Source: Pseudomonas vancouverensis
Lineage (GTDB): Bacteria > Pseudomonadota > Gammaproteobacteria > Pseudomonadales > Pseudomonadaceae
NCBI RefSeq assembly: GCF_004348895.1
Contig: NZ_RRZK01000028.1
Coordinates: 186,001 to 250,000, forward strand
DNA length: 64,000 nucleotides
Reading direction: 5' to 3'
In this document: one piece after another, positions 44,221 to 52,580 of the stretch
How positions within the stretch are numbered: position 1 is the stretch's first letter
Layout of the letters: the number at the start of each line of letters is the position of its first letter
The notes under the pieces: generated by a model
The model's input: only the letters and a program-made list of their open reading frames with translations
What the model was told of the DNA's origin: nothing
The model's database searches: none
Program-made: the position numbers and the translations under genes

Positions 44221-44778
44221 TCAATTCCTTTTATAAAATTGTTCCAGCAGTTCTTCAGTCAATGCCTGGACAGAGCGTTCAGGGTCAAACGCCACCGCCC
44301 AGTCAGGGGCAATGGGTTCATCAATCGGTAAATCGAGCCCGGCCACATTGTTCAATTCCCCGGCATCGAAGCGTTGGTAGATGCCCTTGGGGTCACGACG
44401 ACGCAGTTCCTGCACGGGGACTTTCAGGTAGACCTCGAAGTAGCGAGGCAAATGGGCACGGTTCCAGGCATGAACTTCATGGAACAGGGAAATGGTAGCG
44501 ATCACCACGGTGTGCCCTTGCGCGGCAATGACCCTGCACAGATGCGCATACTGCATGGCCAGCGCCAGGCGTCCCTCGCGTCCATGGTTCTGTGTGTTGG
44601 CCGTGGTGGCGCCAAACACCTCGCGCAGTTCGTCGCCATCGAGCAACACGGTGGAATACCCGGCGCTTCGCAGCCGCTCGACAAACGCCCGGGACAATGT
44701 GGATTTACCGGCACCCGAGAGCCCGGTAATCCACACGACTTGCCCCATGCCAACGGCGTTGCTCACAGGCTTACTCAT
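44221..44778 (-). CDS. APS-kinase-like P-loop kinase, probable cytidine diphosphoramidate kinase (Cj1415-like)
   Basis: 185 residues, CysC family. P-loop GLSGAGKST at 19-27, LLDGDELREVFG, then NHGREGRLALAM. A sulfate role is unlikely: no cysD/cysN is adjacent, Pseudomonas usually carries APS kinase fused to CysN, and this gene sits in a P-N bond gene set. Cj1415 phosphorylates the 3' hydroxyl of cytidine diphosphoramidate. The stop is two bases from the methyltransferase start, and the start overlaps the transferase gene by eight bases. Confidence 0.75.
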   Translation of the reverse strand: MSKPVSNAVGMGQVVWITGLSGAGKSTLSRAFVERLRSAGYSTVLLDGDELREVFGATTANTQNHGREGRLALAMQYAHLCRVIAAQGHTVVIATISLFHEVHAWNRAHLPRYFEVYLKVPVQELRRRDPKGIYQRFDAGELNNVAGLDLPIDEPIAPDWAVAFDPERSVQALTEELLEQFYKRN

Positions 44779-45961
44779 GTGCAGTAGCCGCAGCGTTGAT
44801 CAAACCCGTGTTCACATCCCCGGCAGGACCGACCACACCGTAGCGATAACGGGATTGATGTTGCTGTTGTACCAACTCGAGGAAGACCTGATCCGGATGC
44901 TGCAATCCGGAGTATTCCTTTTCACAAAAGTCCTGGTACATCAGGAAGTGCGCTTGGGGCGGAAGCGACTCGATTTCGCCGATGATGGCTTTGAGGACTT
45001 CACCGTTATTGGCGATGGGCAGCAGGCCACCCATTTGATCTAGCCAGGCAGTGACAATGGGATGACCGTCATTGGCATTGGGGACGTAATAGACAGGCAG
45101 CCGGCACGTATTGAGCATGAAGGACACGCCACCACTCGAGGCATCGGTGATCACCGTGTCGCACTGACGGTAGAAGGCCTTGCTGCTTTGCCCAGTGGTA
45201 TCGAGGGTGATCCAGTCGTACGGCGCCAGTTGTTCGCAGATTTCCTGAACATACGGACTTTCAAAATCCGTCATGTAAGGTCGCAGAATGAACCGCGCAT
45301 GAGGAATCTGCGATTTCACCGAATTGATCACATCGGCGATGTTTTCAAACAGTGAGGCGCCACTTTCACAAATCCCCATTTGCGTCGGCAGAAGGCCTAC
45401 GACGTATTCTCCGGGGGTACGCTGGAAATCGGGTGGAGCACTGAAGTTCTCAGGAACCTTGACCGGCAAGAGCGATACCAGACTGGTCTTTCTGAGGTCC
45501 GAGCGTGACGTCTCGAACATCGAGGTCAGGCGCCCTGATTGCTTGTCTTGCCTGTAGAGCTTGAGGCCGGTGCCAATCAGATCAAAGAGCGAGCGGGACG
45601 AAGACACAATGGCGTCCCAGTACGACATCAGCTCGGCACAATAATACTTGTCGCGAAGTGGCATGCCGACGTTGCCATGGGCAATGAAGATGCAAAAGTT
45701 CGAGTCATCCAGCAGCCGTGCAACATAGGCATCGTTGGCGATGACAATTTCCGACTTCAGCGTCTGGAAAAAACTCAGTTCCACCTCTTCAACCGGACAC
45801 TTCAGGATGCTCTGCGCTTCCTGCTGGCTGACACCGGTCGTAGGCGTCTGCAGGACTATGCAGTGGTAATCGTCGCGCAACGCATTGAGCGCCGGCAGCA
45901 AATACTCAAGATAGGTTTTCCCGCCGTTATTGACGTCACTGATCAGATAAACATTTTGCAT
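44771..45961 (-). CDS. CDP-glycerol-glycerophosphotransferase-like transferase, candidate phosphoramidate transferase
   Basis: 396 residues with a GT-B look: N-terminal MQNVYLISDVNNGGKTYLEYLLPALNALR and a C-terminal half with VITDASSGGVSFML near residue 272, similar to the TDxSS signature of TagF-type polymerases that use CDP-alcohol donors. No membrane helix seen. First gene of the six-gene operon, and visibly poorer in GC than its neighbours. The expected donor, a CDP-linked phosphoramidate, is chemically like CDP-glycerol, so it may move the group to a glycan. Cj1421/Cj1422 are not obviously similar in length. ATG 45961 was chosen; TTG 45982 is possible. Confidence 0.6.
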   Translation of the reverse strand: MQNVYLISDVNNGGKTYLEYLLPALNALRDDYHCIVLQTPTTGVSQQEAQSILKCPVEEVELSFFQTLKSEIVIANDAYVARLLDDSNFCIFIAHGNVGMPLRDKYYCAELMSYWDAIVSSSRSLFDLIGTGLKLYRQDKQSGRLTSMFETSRSDLRKTSLVSLLPVKVPENFSAPPDFQRTPGEYVVGLLPTQMGICESGASLFENIADVINSVKSQIPHARFILRPYMTDFESPYVQEICEQLAPYDWITLDTTGQSSKAFYRQCDTVITDASSGGVSFMLNTCRLPVYYVPNANDGHPIVTAWLDQMGGLLPIANNGEVLKAIIGEIESLPPQAHFLMYQDFCEKEYSGLQHPDQVFLELVQQQHQSRYRYGVVGPAGDVNTGLINAAATAHE

Positions 45962-46273
45962 AGCAACAAGTGCACCTTCCAAGCAGTCCCAGGCAAGCCA
46001 GGTCGAGGCCAGGTAAACGCACTAAAAATGGAGAAATCAATGACACTGCCCTTGCGCTTCTCCCTTTAGCGCGTCCACGTCCATGTTGTGAGGCAGATCA
46101 GAATAAAGTCGAATTGGATTCCCGAGGTGGGATCAACTGCAGAGCTTTAAGCCGAGAGGCACACAAGGCGTTAATGTATCACGACTTGGCAGATTGCCAC
46201 TCTTCCGGCGCCAGTTTTCTGTTGCGCCACCGACTGAACAAGCCGGGTGATAAAAAGCACAGCCCTGAAATGA
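45962..46273. other. Gene-free upstream region of the phosphoramidate-type operon
   Basis: About 310 bases between the operon start and the tRNA-Ser terminator. No reading frame with a ribosome site and no clear sigma-70 or sigma-54 promoter could be assigned. The operon promoter must lie here unless transcription reads through from the tRNA. Confidence 0.6.
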
Positions 46274-46309
46274 CAAAACCCCTGGCTTCTTTCGAAACCA
46301 GGGGTTTTG
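46274..46309 (-). terminator. Terminator downstream of tRNA-Ser
   Basis: CAAAACCCCTGG (46274-46285) pairs with CCAGGGGTTTTG (46298-46309) around a 12-base loop, with a U-rich end on the minus strand. It lies 13 bases after the CCA end of the tRNA. Confidence 0.85.
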
Positions 46310-46322
46310 TCTACATCGAATT

Positions 46323-46412
46323 TGGCGGTGAAGGAGAGATTCGAACTCTCGATACAGTTTCCTGTATACACACTTTCCAGGCGTGCTCCTTAAGCCACTC
46401 GGACACTTCACC
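46323..46412 (-). tRNA. tRNA-Ser (anticodon GGA)
   Basis: On the minus strand the gene starts GGTGAAGTGTCCGAGTGGCT, has anticodon loop CTGGAAA (GGA), a long variable arm, T-arm GTTCGAATC, and acceptor CTTCACC with G and an encoded CCA. 90 nt including CCA, normal for a class II serine tRNA reading UCC/UCU. It borders the phosphoramidate-type operon. Confidence 0.95.
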
Positions 46413-46642
46413 GTATCTCTTCAAACATGTTCTGTCTGTCGAGGCGCGCTAATGTAGTCGAAAGCTTTTCCGATGGCAAACATTTTTTTCAGAATTTTCA
46501 TGCGCTTAACGTGATTCAGCATTTCTGCCCGTCCCGGGCCATGGCAAACCGGCCAATCTCCGGCTTAGTCGTAGGCTCTATATAGAAGAGAACGCACAGC
46601 CCATGGGGCAGACTGAGTATGACGGACGCGCAAAGGGTGACT

Positions 46643-46676
46643 GGCGGGTCAGTCACGGCGCTTTACCTGACCCGCC
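46643..46676 (+). promoter_or_regulatory. Strong hairpin in the leader of the enoyl-CoA hydratase-like gene
   Basis: Perfect 10-base stem GGCGGGTCAG (46643-46652) / CTGACCCGCC (46667-46676), loop 14 bases, no T run after it, 44 bases before the ATG. A TATATAG stretch at 46578-46584 may be part of the promoter. The function of the hairpin is unknown. Confidence 0.5.
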
Positions 46677-46720
46677 TCCGTGGGTAACGTCTGCCCAACT
46701 TTATTGAAAGGAATAGCGTC

Positions 46721-47410
46721 ATGAGCGAGTTGATTTCCTACCATCTCGAAGACGGCATCGCGACCCTGACCTTGAGCAATGGCAAGGTCAATGCCATCTC
46801 CCCGGACGTGATTGCCGCGTTCAACGCTGCGCTGGATCAGGCCGTGGCCGATCGCGCGGTGGTGATGATCACCGGTCAGCCGGGCATTCTGTCCGGCGGC
46901 TACGACCTGAAGGTGATGACCAGCGGCCCGAAAGAAGCGGTGGCACTGGTCACCTCCGGCTCGACACTGGCCCGTCGCCTGTTGTCGCACCCCTTCCCGG
47001 TGATCGTCGCCTGCCCTGGCCATGCGGTGGCCAAGGGCGCCTTCCTGCTGCTGTCGGCCGACTACCGCATTGGTGTCGACGGCGCGTTCAGCATCGGCCT
47101 GAACGAAGTGCAGATCGGCATGACCATGCACCACGCCGGTATCGAGATCGCCCGTGATCGCTTGAGCAAGGTTGCCCTGCAGCGCTCGGTGGTGAACGGC
47201 GAGATGTTTACGCCCAAAGGTGCCGTCGAGGCGGGTTTCCTCGATGTCGTGGTCTCTGCCGAAGAACTGCAAGGCACCGCGTTGGCTGCAGCCCGTCAGT
47301 TGAAGAAGATCAACATGACCGCGCACAAGAACACCAAGCTGAAAGTGCGCAAGGCTCTGCTGGATGCACTGGACAACGCGATCATTCTCGATCAGCAACA
47401 CCTGGGCTGA
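46721..47410 (+). CDS. Enoyl-CoA hydratase/isomerase-family (crotonase) protein
   Basis: 229 residues, crotonase fold. Oxyanion-hole segments GILSGGYDLKVM near residue 66 and CPGHAVAKGAFLLLSADYRIG near residue 105. The two glutamates of classical hydratases are not evident in the usual places (NEVQIGMTMHHAG instead), so the exact reaction is uncertain. AAGGAATAGCGTC precedes ATG. Monocistronic with its own terminator. Confidence 0.88.
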   Translation: MSELISYHLEDGIATLTLSNGKVNAISPDVIAAFNAALDQAVADRAVVMITGQPGILSGGYDLKVMTSGPKEAVALVTSGSTLARRLLSHPFPVIVACPGHAVAKGAFLLLSADYRIGVDGAFSIGLNEVQIGMTMHHAGIEIARDRLSKVALQRSVVNGEMFTPKGAVEAGFLDVVVSAEELQGTALAAARQLKKINMTAHKNTKLKVRKALLDALDNAIILDQQHLG

Positions 47411-47429
47411 CGCTCAAACCTGCAACATC

Positions 47430-47457
47430 GAAAGCCCGACCGTCGTGTCGGGCTTTT
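47430..47457 (+). terminator. Terminator of the crotonase gene
   Basis: GAAAGCCCGAC / GTCGGGCTTTTC stem around a six-base loop, 19 bases after the stop. Confidence 0.85.
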
Positions 47458-47622
47458 CGTACAGGATCAGGTAAAACACCAACAACCGCTCTAGATCGCC
47501 GCTGACCGACAAGTCGGAAACATACGCACAAACATCGGCTATCTCCCACCTCTATAGCGGCAATTGCCGAAAACAGTGCACATCCGTACACTGCGCCACC
47601 TTTTGTCCCGGTGGGCCCTGTA

Positions 47623-48345
47623 ATGCTGTTTGCGTTTCGTATGTTATTGATGGGCTTGCACTTTATTGTGGCGGGCGTGTTGGGTGTGATGCTCGGCCTG
47701 TGCCGCCCTTTCAACCCGGACAATAGTCGGTTGTGCGCCCGCCTCTATGCATGGCCGGCGATGTGCATTTTGCGTCTGCGGGTCAAAGCCGATGTCGGAC
47801 CACTGATGGACAAGCCCGACAGCTGCGTGATCATCGCCAATCACCAGTCCAACTATGACCTGTTCGTGTTCGGCAACGTAGTGCCCCGCCGCACCGTGTG
47901 CATTGGCAAAAAGAGCCTGAAATGGGTGCCGCTGTTCGGTCAGTTGTTCTGGTTGGCCGGCAACGTGCTGATCGATCGTGGCAATGCGCAGAGGGCGCGC
48001 CAGTCGATGCTGACCACCACCGACACTCTGCAAAACAAGGACACCTCGATCTGGGTCTTCCCTGAAGGCACGCGCAACCTCGGTGAAGAGCTGCTGCCAT
48101 TCAAGAAAGGCGCCTTCCAGATGGCCATCGCCGCCGGTGTACCTATCGTGCCGGTGTGTGTCAGCAGCTACGTCAAGCACATGCGCCTGAACCGCTGGCG
48201 CAGCGGCAAGATCCTGATCCGCTCCCTGCCGGCGATTCCTACCGCCGGGCTCAGCCTGGATGACATGCCCATGCTGATTGCCCAATGCCAGGAGCAGATG
48301 CGCGCATGCATCGAGTCCATGGACCGGCAACTGCAAGCCGCCTGA
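47623..48345 (+). CDS. plsC: 1-acyl-sn-glycerol-3-phosphate acyltransferase
   Basis: 240 residues, PlsC family. Makes phosphatidic acid at the inner membrane. N-terminal hydrophobic segment (LLMGLHFIVAGVLGVMLGL), catalytic HX4D as NHQSNYD near residue 76, and acceptor-binding FPEGTR near 145. Start taken at ATG 47623; an in-frame GTG at 47611 gives four more residues. Ribosome site is weak for both. Terminator follows immediately. Confidence 0.92.
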   Translation: MLFAFRMLLMGLHFIVAGVLGVMLGLCRPFNPDNSRLCARLYAWPAMCILRLRVKADVGPLMDKPDSCVIIANHQSNYDLFVFGNVVPRRTVCIGKKSLKWVPLFGQLFWLAGNVLIDRGNAQRARQSMLTTTDTLQNKDTSIWVFPEGTRNLGEELLPFKKGAFQMAIAAGVPIVPVCVSSYVKHMRLNRWRSGKILIRSLPAIPTAGLSLDDMPMLIAQCQEQMRACIESMDRQLQAA

Positions 48346-48346
48346 C

Positions 48347-48373
48347 AGAAAACCCGCCATGTGCGGGTTTTCT
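48347..48373 (+). terminator. Terminator of plsC
   Basis: AGAAAACCCGC / GCGGGTTTTCT stem around CATGT, followed by TTTT, directly after the stop codon. Confidence 0.88.
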
Positions 48374-48507
48374 TTTGCCTGCGAAACGTTACCAGCGAAC
48401 TCTGCAGATTTAACTGACTCTCAAGCAACGGCGAGGCTAAGCTGATCCTTGCCTGCGATTGCAAGCATTGCCATTTGAAAGCTGCCAATAAGAAGTGAAC
48501 CATCATC

Positions 48508-49479
48508 ATGGGTAGAGTTGTCGCTGCTGCGGTTTATAGCGCCGGTAAGAAAGTCACCAATATCACCCTCGACGAAGGCGCGGCCTGGGCCCAGAAGCCG
48601 GGGCACTTCGTCTGGATCGGCCTTGAAGAGCCCAACGCACAAGAGCTGGCCAACCTGCAACGCCAGTTCAACCTGCACGAACTGGCCATCGAAGACGCCC
48701 TGGAAAAACACAGCCGACCGAAGCTGGAAACCTTTGGCGACGCGCTGTTCATCGTCACCTATTCGCCGATTCGCAACGAGGGCAAGCTCGAATTCATCGA
48801 GACCCATATCTTTGCCGGCAACGGCTACATCATCACTGCGCGCAATGGCCATTCGGCGTCCTACGCCCATGTCCGCCAACGTTGTGAGGCGCGCCCGCTG
48901 TTGCTCGAGCACGGAGAAGACTTCGTCCTCTATGCCCTGCTCGACTTCGTCATCGAAAACTACCAGCCGATGGGCGAAGCCATCCATGCCGAGATCGATG
49001 AGCTGGAGCGCAATGTGCTGTGCGGGGTGCTGAACGATTTCGATATCCAGAAACTCCACGGCCTGCGCCGTGACGTTCTGCGCTTGCGCCGGTACGTGGC
49101 CCCGATGGTCGAGATTGGCGAAGAATTGCAAAAACTCAGCTTCCCGTTCATCGACAAAAACATGCGTCCGTACTTTCGCGACGTGCAGATCCACGTGACC
49201 CGGCAAATGGAAGACCTGACGACCCTGGCGGACATAGCCAGCCAGACCATTGAAGTCGGGGTATTGCTGGAGGCCTCACGGCAGAGTGTGGTGCAACGCA
49301 AGTTTGCCGCTTGGGCGGCGATTCTGGCATTCCCAACGGCGGTGGCGGGCATCTACGGGATGAACTTCCAGAACATGCCGGAGTTGAGCTGGCACTACGG
49401 CTATTTCGCCGTGCTGGGGTTCATTACCGTGGGGTGCGTGGGGTTGTGGGCGAGCTTCAAGAAGTCGGGATGGTTATAG
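48508..49479 (+). CDS. corA: CorA-type magnesium/cobalt transporter
   Basis: 323 residues: a cytoplasmic funnel domain, a long helix (about 210-265), and two C-terminal membrane helices with the signature YGMNFQNMPEL between them. The GMN motif marks a Mg2+ (Co2+, Ni2+) channel, unlike the GIN-bearing CmaX at 12471-13466. Stands alone, followed by a REP element. Confidence 0.93.
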   Translation: MGRVVAAAVYSAGKKVTNITLDEGAAWAQKPGHFVWIGLEEPNAQELANLQRQFNLHELAIEDALEKHSRPKLETFGDALFIVTYSPIRNEGKLEFIETHIFAGNGYIITARNGHSASYAHVRQRCEARPLLLEHGEDFVLYALLDFVIENYQPMGEAIHAEIDELERNVLCGVLNDFDIQKLHGLRRDVLRLRRYVAPMVEIGEELQKLSFPFIDKNMRPYFRDVQIHVTRQMEDLTTLADIASQTIEVGVLLEASRQSVVQRKFAAWAAILAFPTAVAGIYGMNFQNMPELSWHYGYFAVLGFITVGCVGLWASFKKSGWL

Positions 49480-49588
49480 GCGCGAGCTTGCTCCGGGCGG
49501 CGTTCCGACGAGAAACCTGAGAGCAGTGCGGGCTGTCAGGTTTCGCGCATTATCGTTCACGACCATCGCGAGCAAGCTCGCTCCTACA
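49476..49588. repeat. Paired REP element
   Basis: Divergent unit GCGCGAGCTTGCTCCGGGCG beginning about 49480 and an inverse main-family unit at 49565-49588, between the converging corA and amidotransferase genes. The first overlaps the corA stop. Confidence 0.7.
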
Positions 49589-49592
49589 GGGA

Positions 49593-50315
49593 TTATGCGG
49601 TTTCCGGCTTGTGCGCGACGAAGCGCATCATCCACTCGGCGACAGTTGCGCCGTGGTGTTCCTGCTCAAGGCTGGCGATGCCCTTGGAGTAGACCGGCTC
49701 ACCCAAGGCCTGCTGGCGAATGTCCAGTAGCGCTCGCGAATAATCGTGAATGAACTCCGGGTGGCCCTGGAAGCACAGCACCTGATCGTTGATGTGGTAC
49801 GCGGCGAACGGGCAGAAATCGCTGGAGGCGATCACGGTTGCGTTTTCCGGCAGCGAGGTAACCTGATCCTGGTGGCTGATCAACAGGGTCAGCTCCTCAC
49901 GCACCGGGCTCATCCACGGCGCCTTGGCGGCCATCTTGTACTTGTGCGTGCCGACACCCCAACCCTGGGTGGCGCGCTCGCTCTTGCCGCCCAGCAACAA
50001 CGCCAGCAACTGATGGCCGAAGCATACGCCCAGCAGCTTGTCGCCGCGCTCGTAGCGGGTCAGCAGGTAAGTCTTGAGTGTTTCAATCCACGGGTCAGTA
50101 CCGAAGGAGTCCGCTTTGCTGCCGGTGACCAGATAGGCATCAAATTGTTGATCGTCACTTGGGTAATGCCCTTCCACCACGTTGAATACTGTGAAATCGG
50201 CGGCAATCGGTTGCTGCGAAAACAGGTGTTTGAACATCTGCCCGTAGCCCTGATATTGGTCAACCAATTCCGGACGCAGGTGGTCGGTTTCCAGAATGCA
50301 GATGCGTAACGACAT
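49593..50315 (-). CDS. Class I glutamine amidotransferase-like protein
   Basis: 240 residues, GMP-synthase-type GATase without a synthase domain. Nucleophile Cys in LGVCFGHQLLA near residue 103 and His-Glu in CFQGHPEF near 190. Begins MSLRICILETDHLRPEL. The partner is unknown; relatives occur with polyamine or purine enzymes. Distinct from the cluster hydrolase at 40552. Confidence 0.88.
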   Translation of the reverse strand: MSLRICILETDHLRPELVDQYQGYGQMFKHLFSQQPIAADFTVFNVVEGHYPSDDQQFDAYLVTGSKADSFGTDPWIETLKTYLLTRYERGDKLLGVCFGHQLLALLLGGKSERATQGWGVGTHKYKMAAKAPWMSPVREELTLLISHQDQVTSLPENATVIASSDFCPFAAYHINDQVLCFQGHPEFIHDYSRALLDIRQQALGEPVYSKGIASLEQEHHGATVAEWMMRFVAHKPETA

Positions 50316-50410
50316 AAAAAATACCTGACACGTGATGGGAATAATGAACACCCCAGAGCCTGCCTCGAAACACCGTGACAAGGCAAGCCCTGAAATGCGT
50401 CATAACGCCC

Positions 50411-52555
50411 TTAGAACAACTGCCCTTTTGCCGCTTTTTCCAGCAACAGTGCCGGCGGGGCGAAGCGCTCGCCGTATTGTCTTTCTAGGTACTGGGCGCG
50501 GGCGACAAAATCCGCCACACCGTACTGATTGATGAACTGTAACGCGCCACCGGTCCAGGCGGCGAACCCGATGCCGAAGATCGAGCCGACGTTGGCATCC
50601 GCCGTCGAGGTCAGCACGCCCTCTTCCACACAACGTACGGTTTCCAGAGCTTGCACAAACAACAGCCGATCACGCACATCGTTCGCTGAAATCTGCCCGT
50701 CGGCCTGCTCGAATCGGCTTTTCAACCCGGGCCACAGGTGTTTCTGGCCACCGGTCGGGTACTCGTAGAAACCACCGCCTGCGGCCTTGCCCGGGCGCTT
50801 GTATTCGTTGAGCAGCAGGTCGATCACGGCAAAAGCCGGATGCTCCTTAAGGGGCTTGCCTTCCGCTTGCAGGTCCTTGGCGGTTTGCAGGCGGATATGG
50901 CTCATGAGACTGAGCGACACTTCGTCGGAAATGGCCAGCGGACCGACCGGCATGCCGGCCTTGCGCGCTTCGGTCTCGATCAGCGCCGCGCTGACGCCTT
51001 CGCCGAGCATGGCAATGCCTTCATTGGTGAACGTGCCAAACACCCGCGAGGTGAAGAACCCACGGCTGTCGTTGACCACAATCGGGGTTTTCTTGATTTG
51101 CAGGACAAAATCGAAACCTCGGGCGAGTGTTTCGTCACTGGTGTTGGCGCCCTTGATGATTTCCACCAGGGGCATTTTCTCCACCGGGCTGAAGAAATGC
51201 AGGCCGATGAACCTGCTTTGATCGGGCACGGCGGTCGCCAGGCCGCTGATCGGCAGGGTCGACGTGTTGGAGGCAATCACCGCGTCGGCACCGACGACCT
51301 GCTGCGCCGCCAGCGACACCCGGGCCTTCAATTCTCGGTCCTCGAACACCGCTTCGATGATCAGGTCGCAGCCGGCCAGGTCTGCATCATTTTCGCTGGT
51401 CTGAATGCGGCCCAGCACCGCTTCGCGTTGCTGGGCGGTCATTTGCCCCCGGGCTACCTTCTTGTCCAGTAGCGCCGCCGAGTGCGCCTTGCCCTTCTCG
51501 GCAGCCGCGAGATTGATGTCCTTGAGCACCACATCGATACCGGCCGATGCGCTGACAAAGGCGATGCCCGCGCCCATCATCCCGGCGCCGAGCACGCCGA
51601 CCTTACGGGTGACATAAGGCGCGAAACCCTGCGGACGGGAACCACCGGCATTGATTTCATTGAGCTGGAACCAAAAGGTGCCGATCAGGTTTTTCGAGAT
51701 CTGGCCGGTGGTCAGCTCGGTGAAGTAGCGGGTCTCGATCAGGTGCGCGGTGTCGAAATCCACCTGCGCGCCCTCGACGGCGGCACAGAGGATTTTCTCC
51801 GGCGCTGGCAATGTGCCCTGGGTCTTGCTGCGCAGGATGGAAGGCGCGATCGCCAGCATCTGCGCGACTTTCGGGCTCGATGGAGTGCCACCCGGGATTT
51901 GATAACCCTTGACGTCCCAGCGCTGGACGGCCGTCGGATTGGCCGCAATCCACGCCCGTGCCTTGGCCAGCATCTCATCGTGATCGGCAGCCAGCTCATC
52001 GATCAAGCCGGCCTGCAAGGCTTGCTGTGGGCGCACCTTCTTGCCTTCAAGCAGGTATGGCAGGGCCTTTTCGATGCCGAGCATGCGCACCATGCGCACC
52101 ACCCCGCCGCCACCCGGCAACAGGCCGAGGGTCACTTCCGGCAGACCGAGTTGCACCGCGGAATTGTCCAGCGCCACCCGGTGATGACAGGCCAGGCAAA
52201 TCTCCCAGCCACCGCCCAATGCTGCACCGTTGATGGCGGCAACCACTGGCTTGCCAAGGGTTTCGAGGGTGCGAAGCTGGCCTTTGAGGCTCAGCACCAT
52301 GTCGTAGAAGGCCTTGGCTTCGGGTTTACCGACCTTGATCAGTTCATTGAGGTCGCCGCCGGCGAAAAAGGTTTTCTTCGCCGAGGTGATGATCACACCG
52401 GCGATGGCGTCCTTGTCGGCGACCAGTCGGGCCACGCAGCTGGCCATGGCCTCGCGGTACCCCGCGTTCATGGTGTTGGCGCTCTGGCCCGGCAGGTCGA
52501 TGGTCAGGACGACGATTCCGTCCTGGCCCTTTTCGTAACGAATGGCTTCAGTCAT
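50411..52555 (-). CDS. Bifunctional enoyl-CoA hydratase / 3-hydroxyacyl-CoA dehydrogenase (FadB/FadJ-like)
   Basis: 714 residues. N-terminal crotonase domain (FFAGGDLNELIK and AAINGAALGGGWEICLACH), then a Rossmann NAD domain (GVLGAGMMGAGIAFVSASAG near residue 318) with catalytic His in GLHFFSPVEKMPLVEI, then the 3-hydroxyacyl-CoA dehydrogenase C-terminal domain. Performs two steps of beta-oxidation. Start at ATG 52555 with AAGGA. The thiolase gene lies 25 bases upstream on the same strand, forming a fatty-acid or related degradation pair, separate from the main fadBA of the genus. Confidence 0.93.
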   Translation of the reverse strand: MTEAIRYEKGQDGIVVLTIDLPGQSANTMNAGYREAMASCVARLVADKDAIAGVIITSAKKTFFAGGDLNELIKVGKPEAKAFYDMVLSLKGQLRTLETLGKPVVAAINGAALGGGWEICLACHHRVALDNSAVQLGLPEVTLGLLPGGGGVVRMVRMLGIEKALPYLLEGKKVRPQQALQAGLIDELAADHDEMLAKARAWIAANPTAVQRWDVKGYQIPGGTPSSPKVAQMLAIAPSILRSKTQGTLPAPEKILCAAVEGAQVDFDTAHLIETRYFTELTTGQISKNLIGTFWFQLNEINAGGSRPQGFAPYVTRKVGVLGAGMMGAGIAFVSASAGIDVVLKDINLAAAEKGKAHSAALLDKKVARGQMTAQQREAVLGRIQTSENDADLAGCDLIIEAVFEDRELKARVSLAAQQVVGADAVIASNTSTLPISGLATAVPDQSRFIGLHFFSPVEKMPLVEIIKGANTSDETLARGFDFVLQIKKTPIVVNDSRGFFTSRVFGTFTNEGIAMLGEGVSAALIETEARKAGMPVGPLAISDEVSLSLMSHIRLQTAKDLQAEGKPLKEHPAFAVIDLLLNEYKRPGKAAGGGFYEYPTGGQKHLWPGLKSRFEQADGQISANDVRDRLLFVQALETVRCVEEGVLTSTADANVGSIFGIGFAAWTGGALQFINQYGVADFVARAQYLERQYGERFAPPALLLEKAAKGQLF

Positions 52556-52580
52556 GACGATGTTTCCTTGAAATCGGGGC

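Noticed and set aside
44221..44778. Sulfate-activation role for the CysC-like kinase
   Set aside because: No cysD or cysN adjacent and all neighbours belong to a P-N bond pathway; cysH is 12 kb away in a different transcription unit. The CDP-amidate kinase assignment explains the context better.
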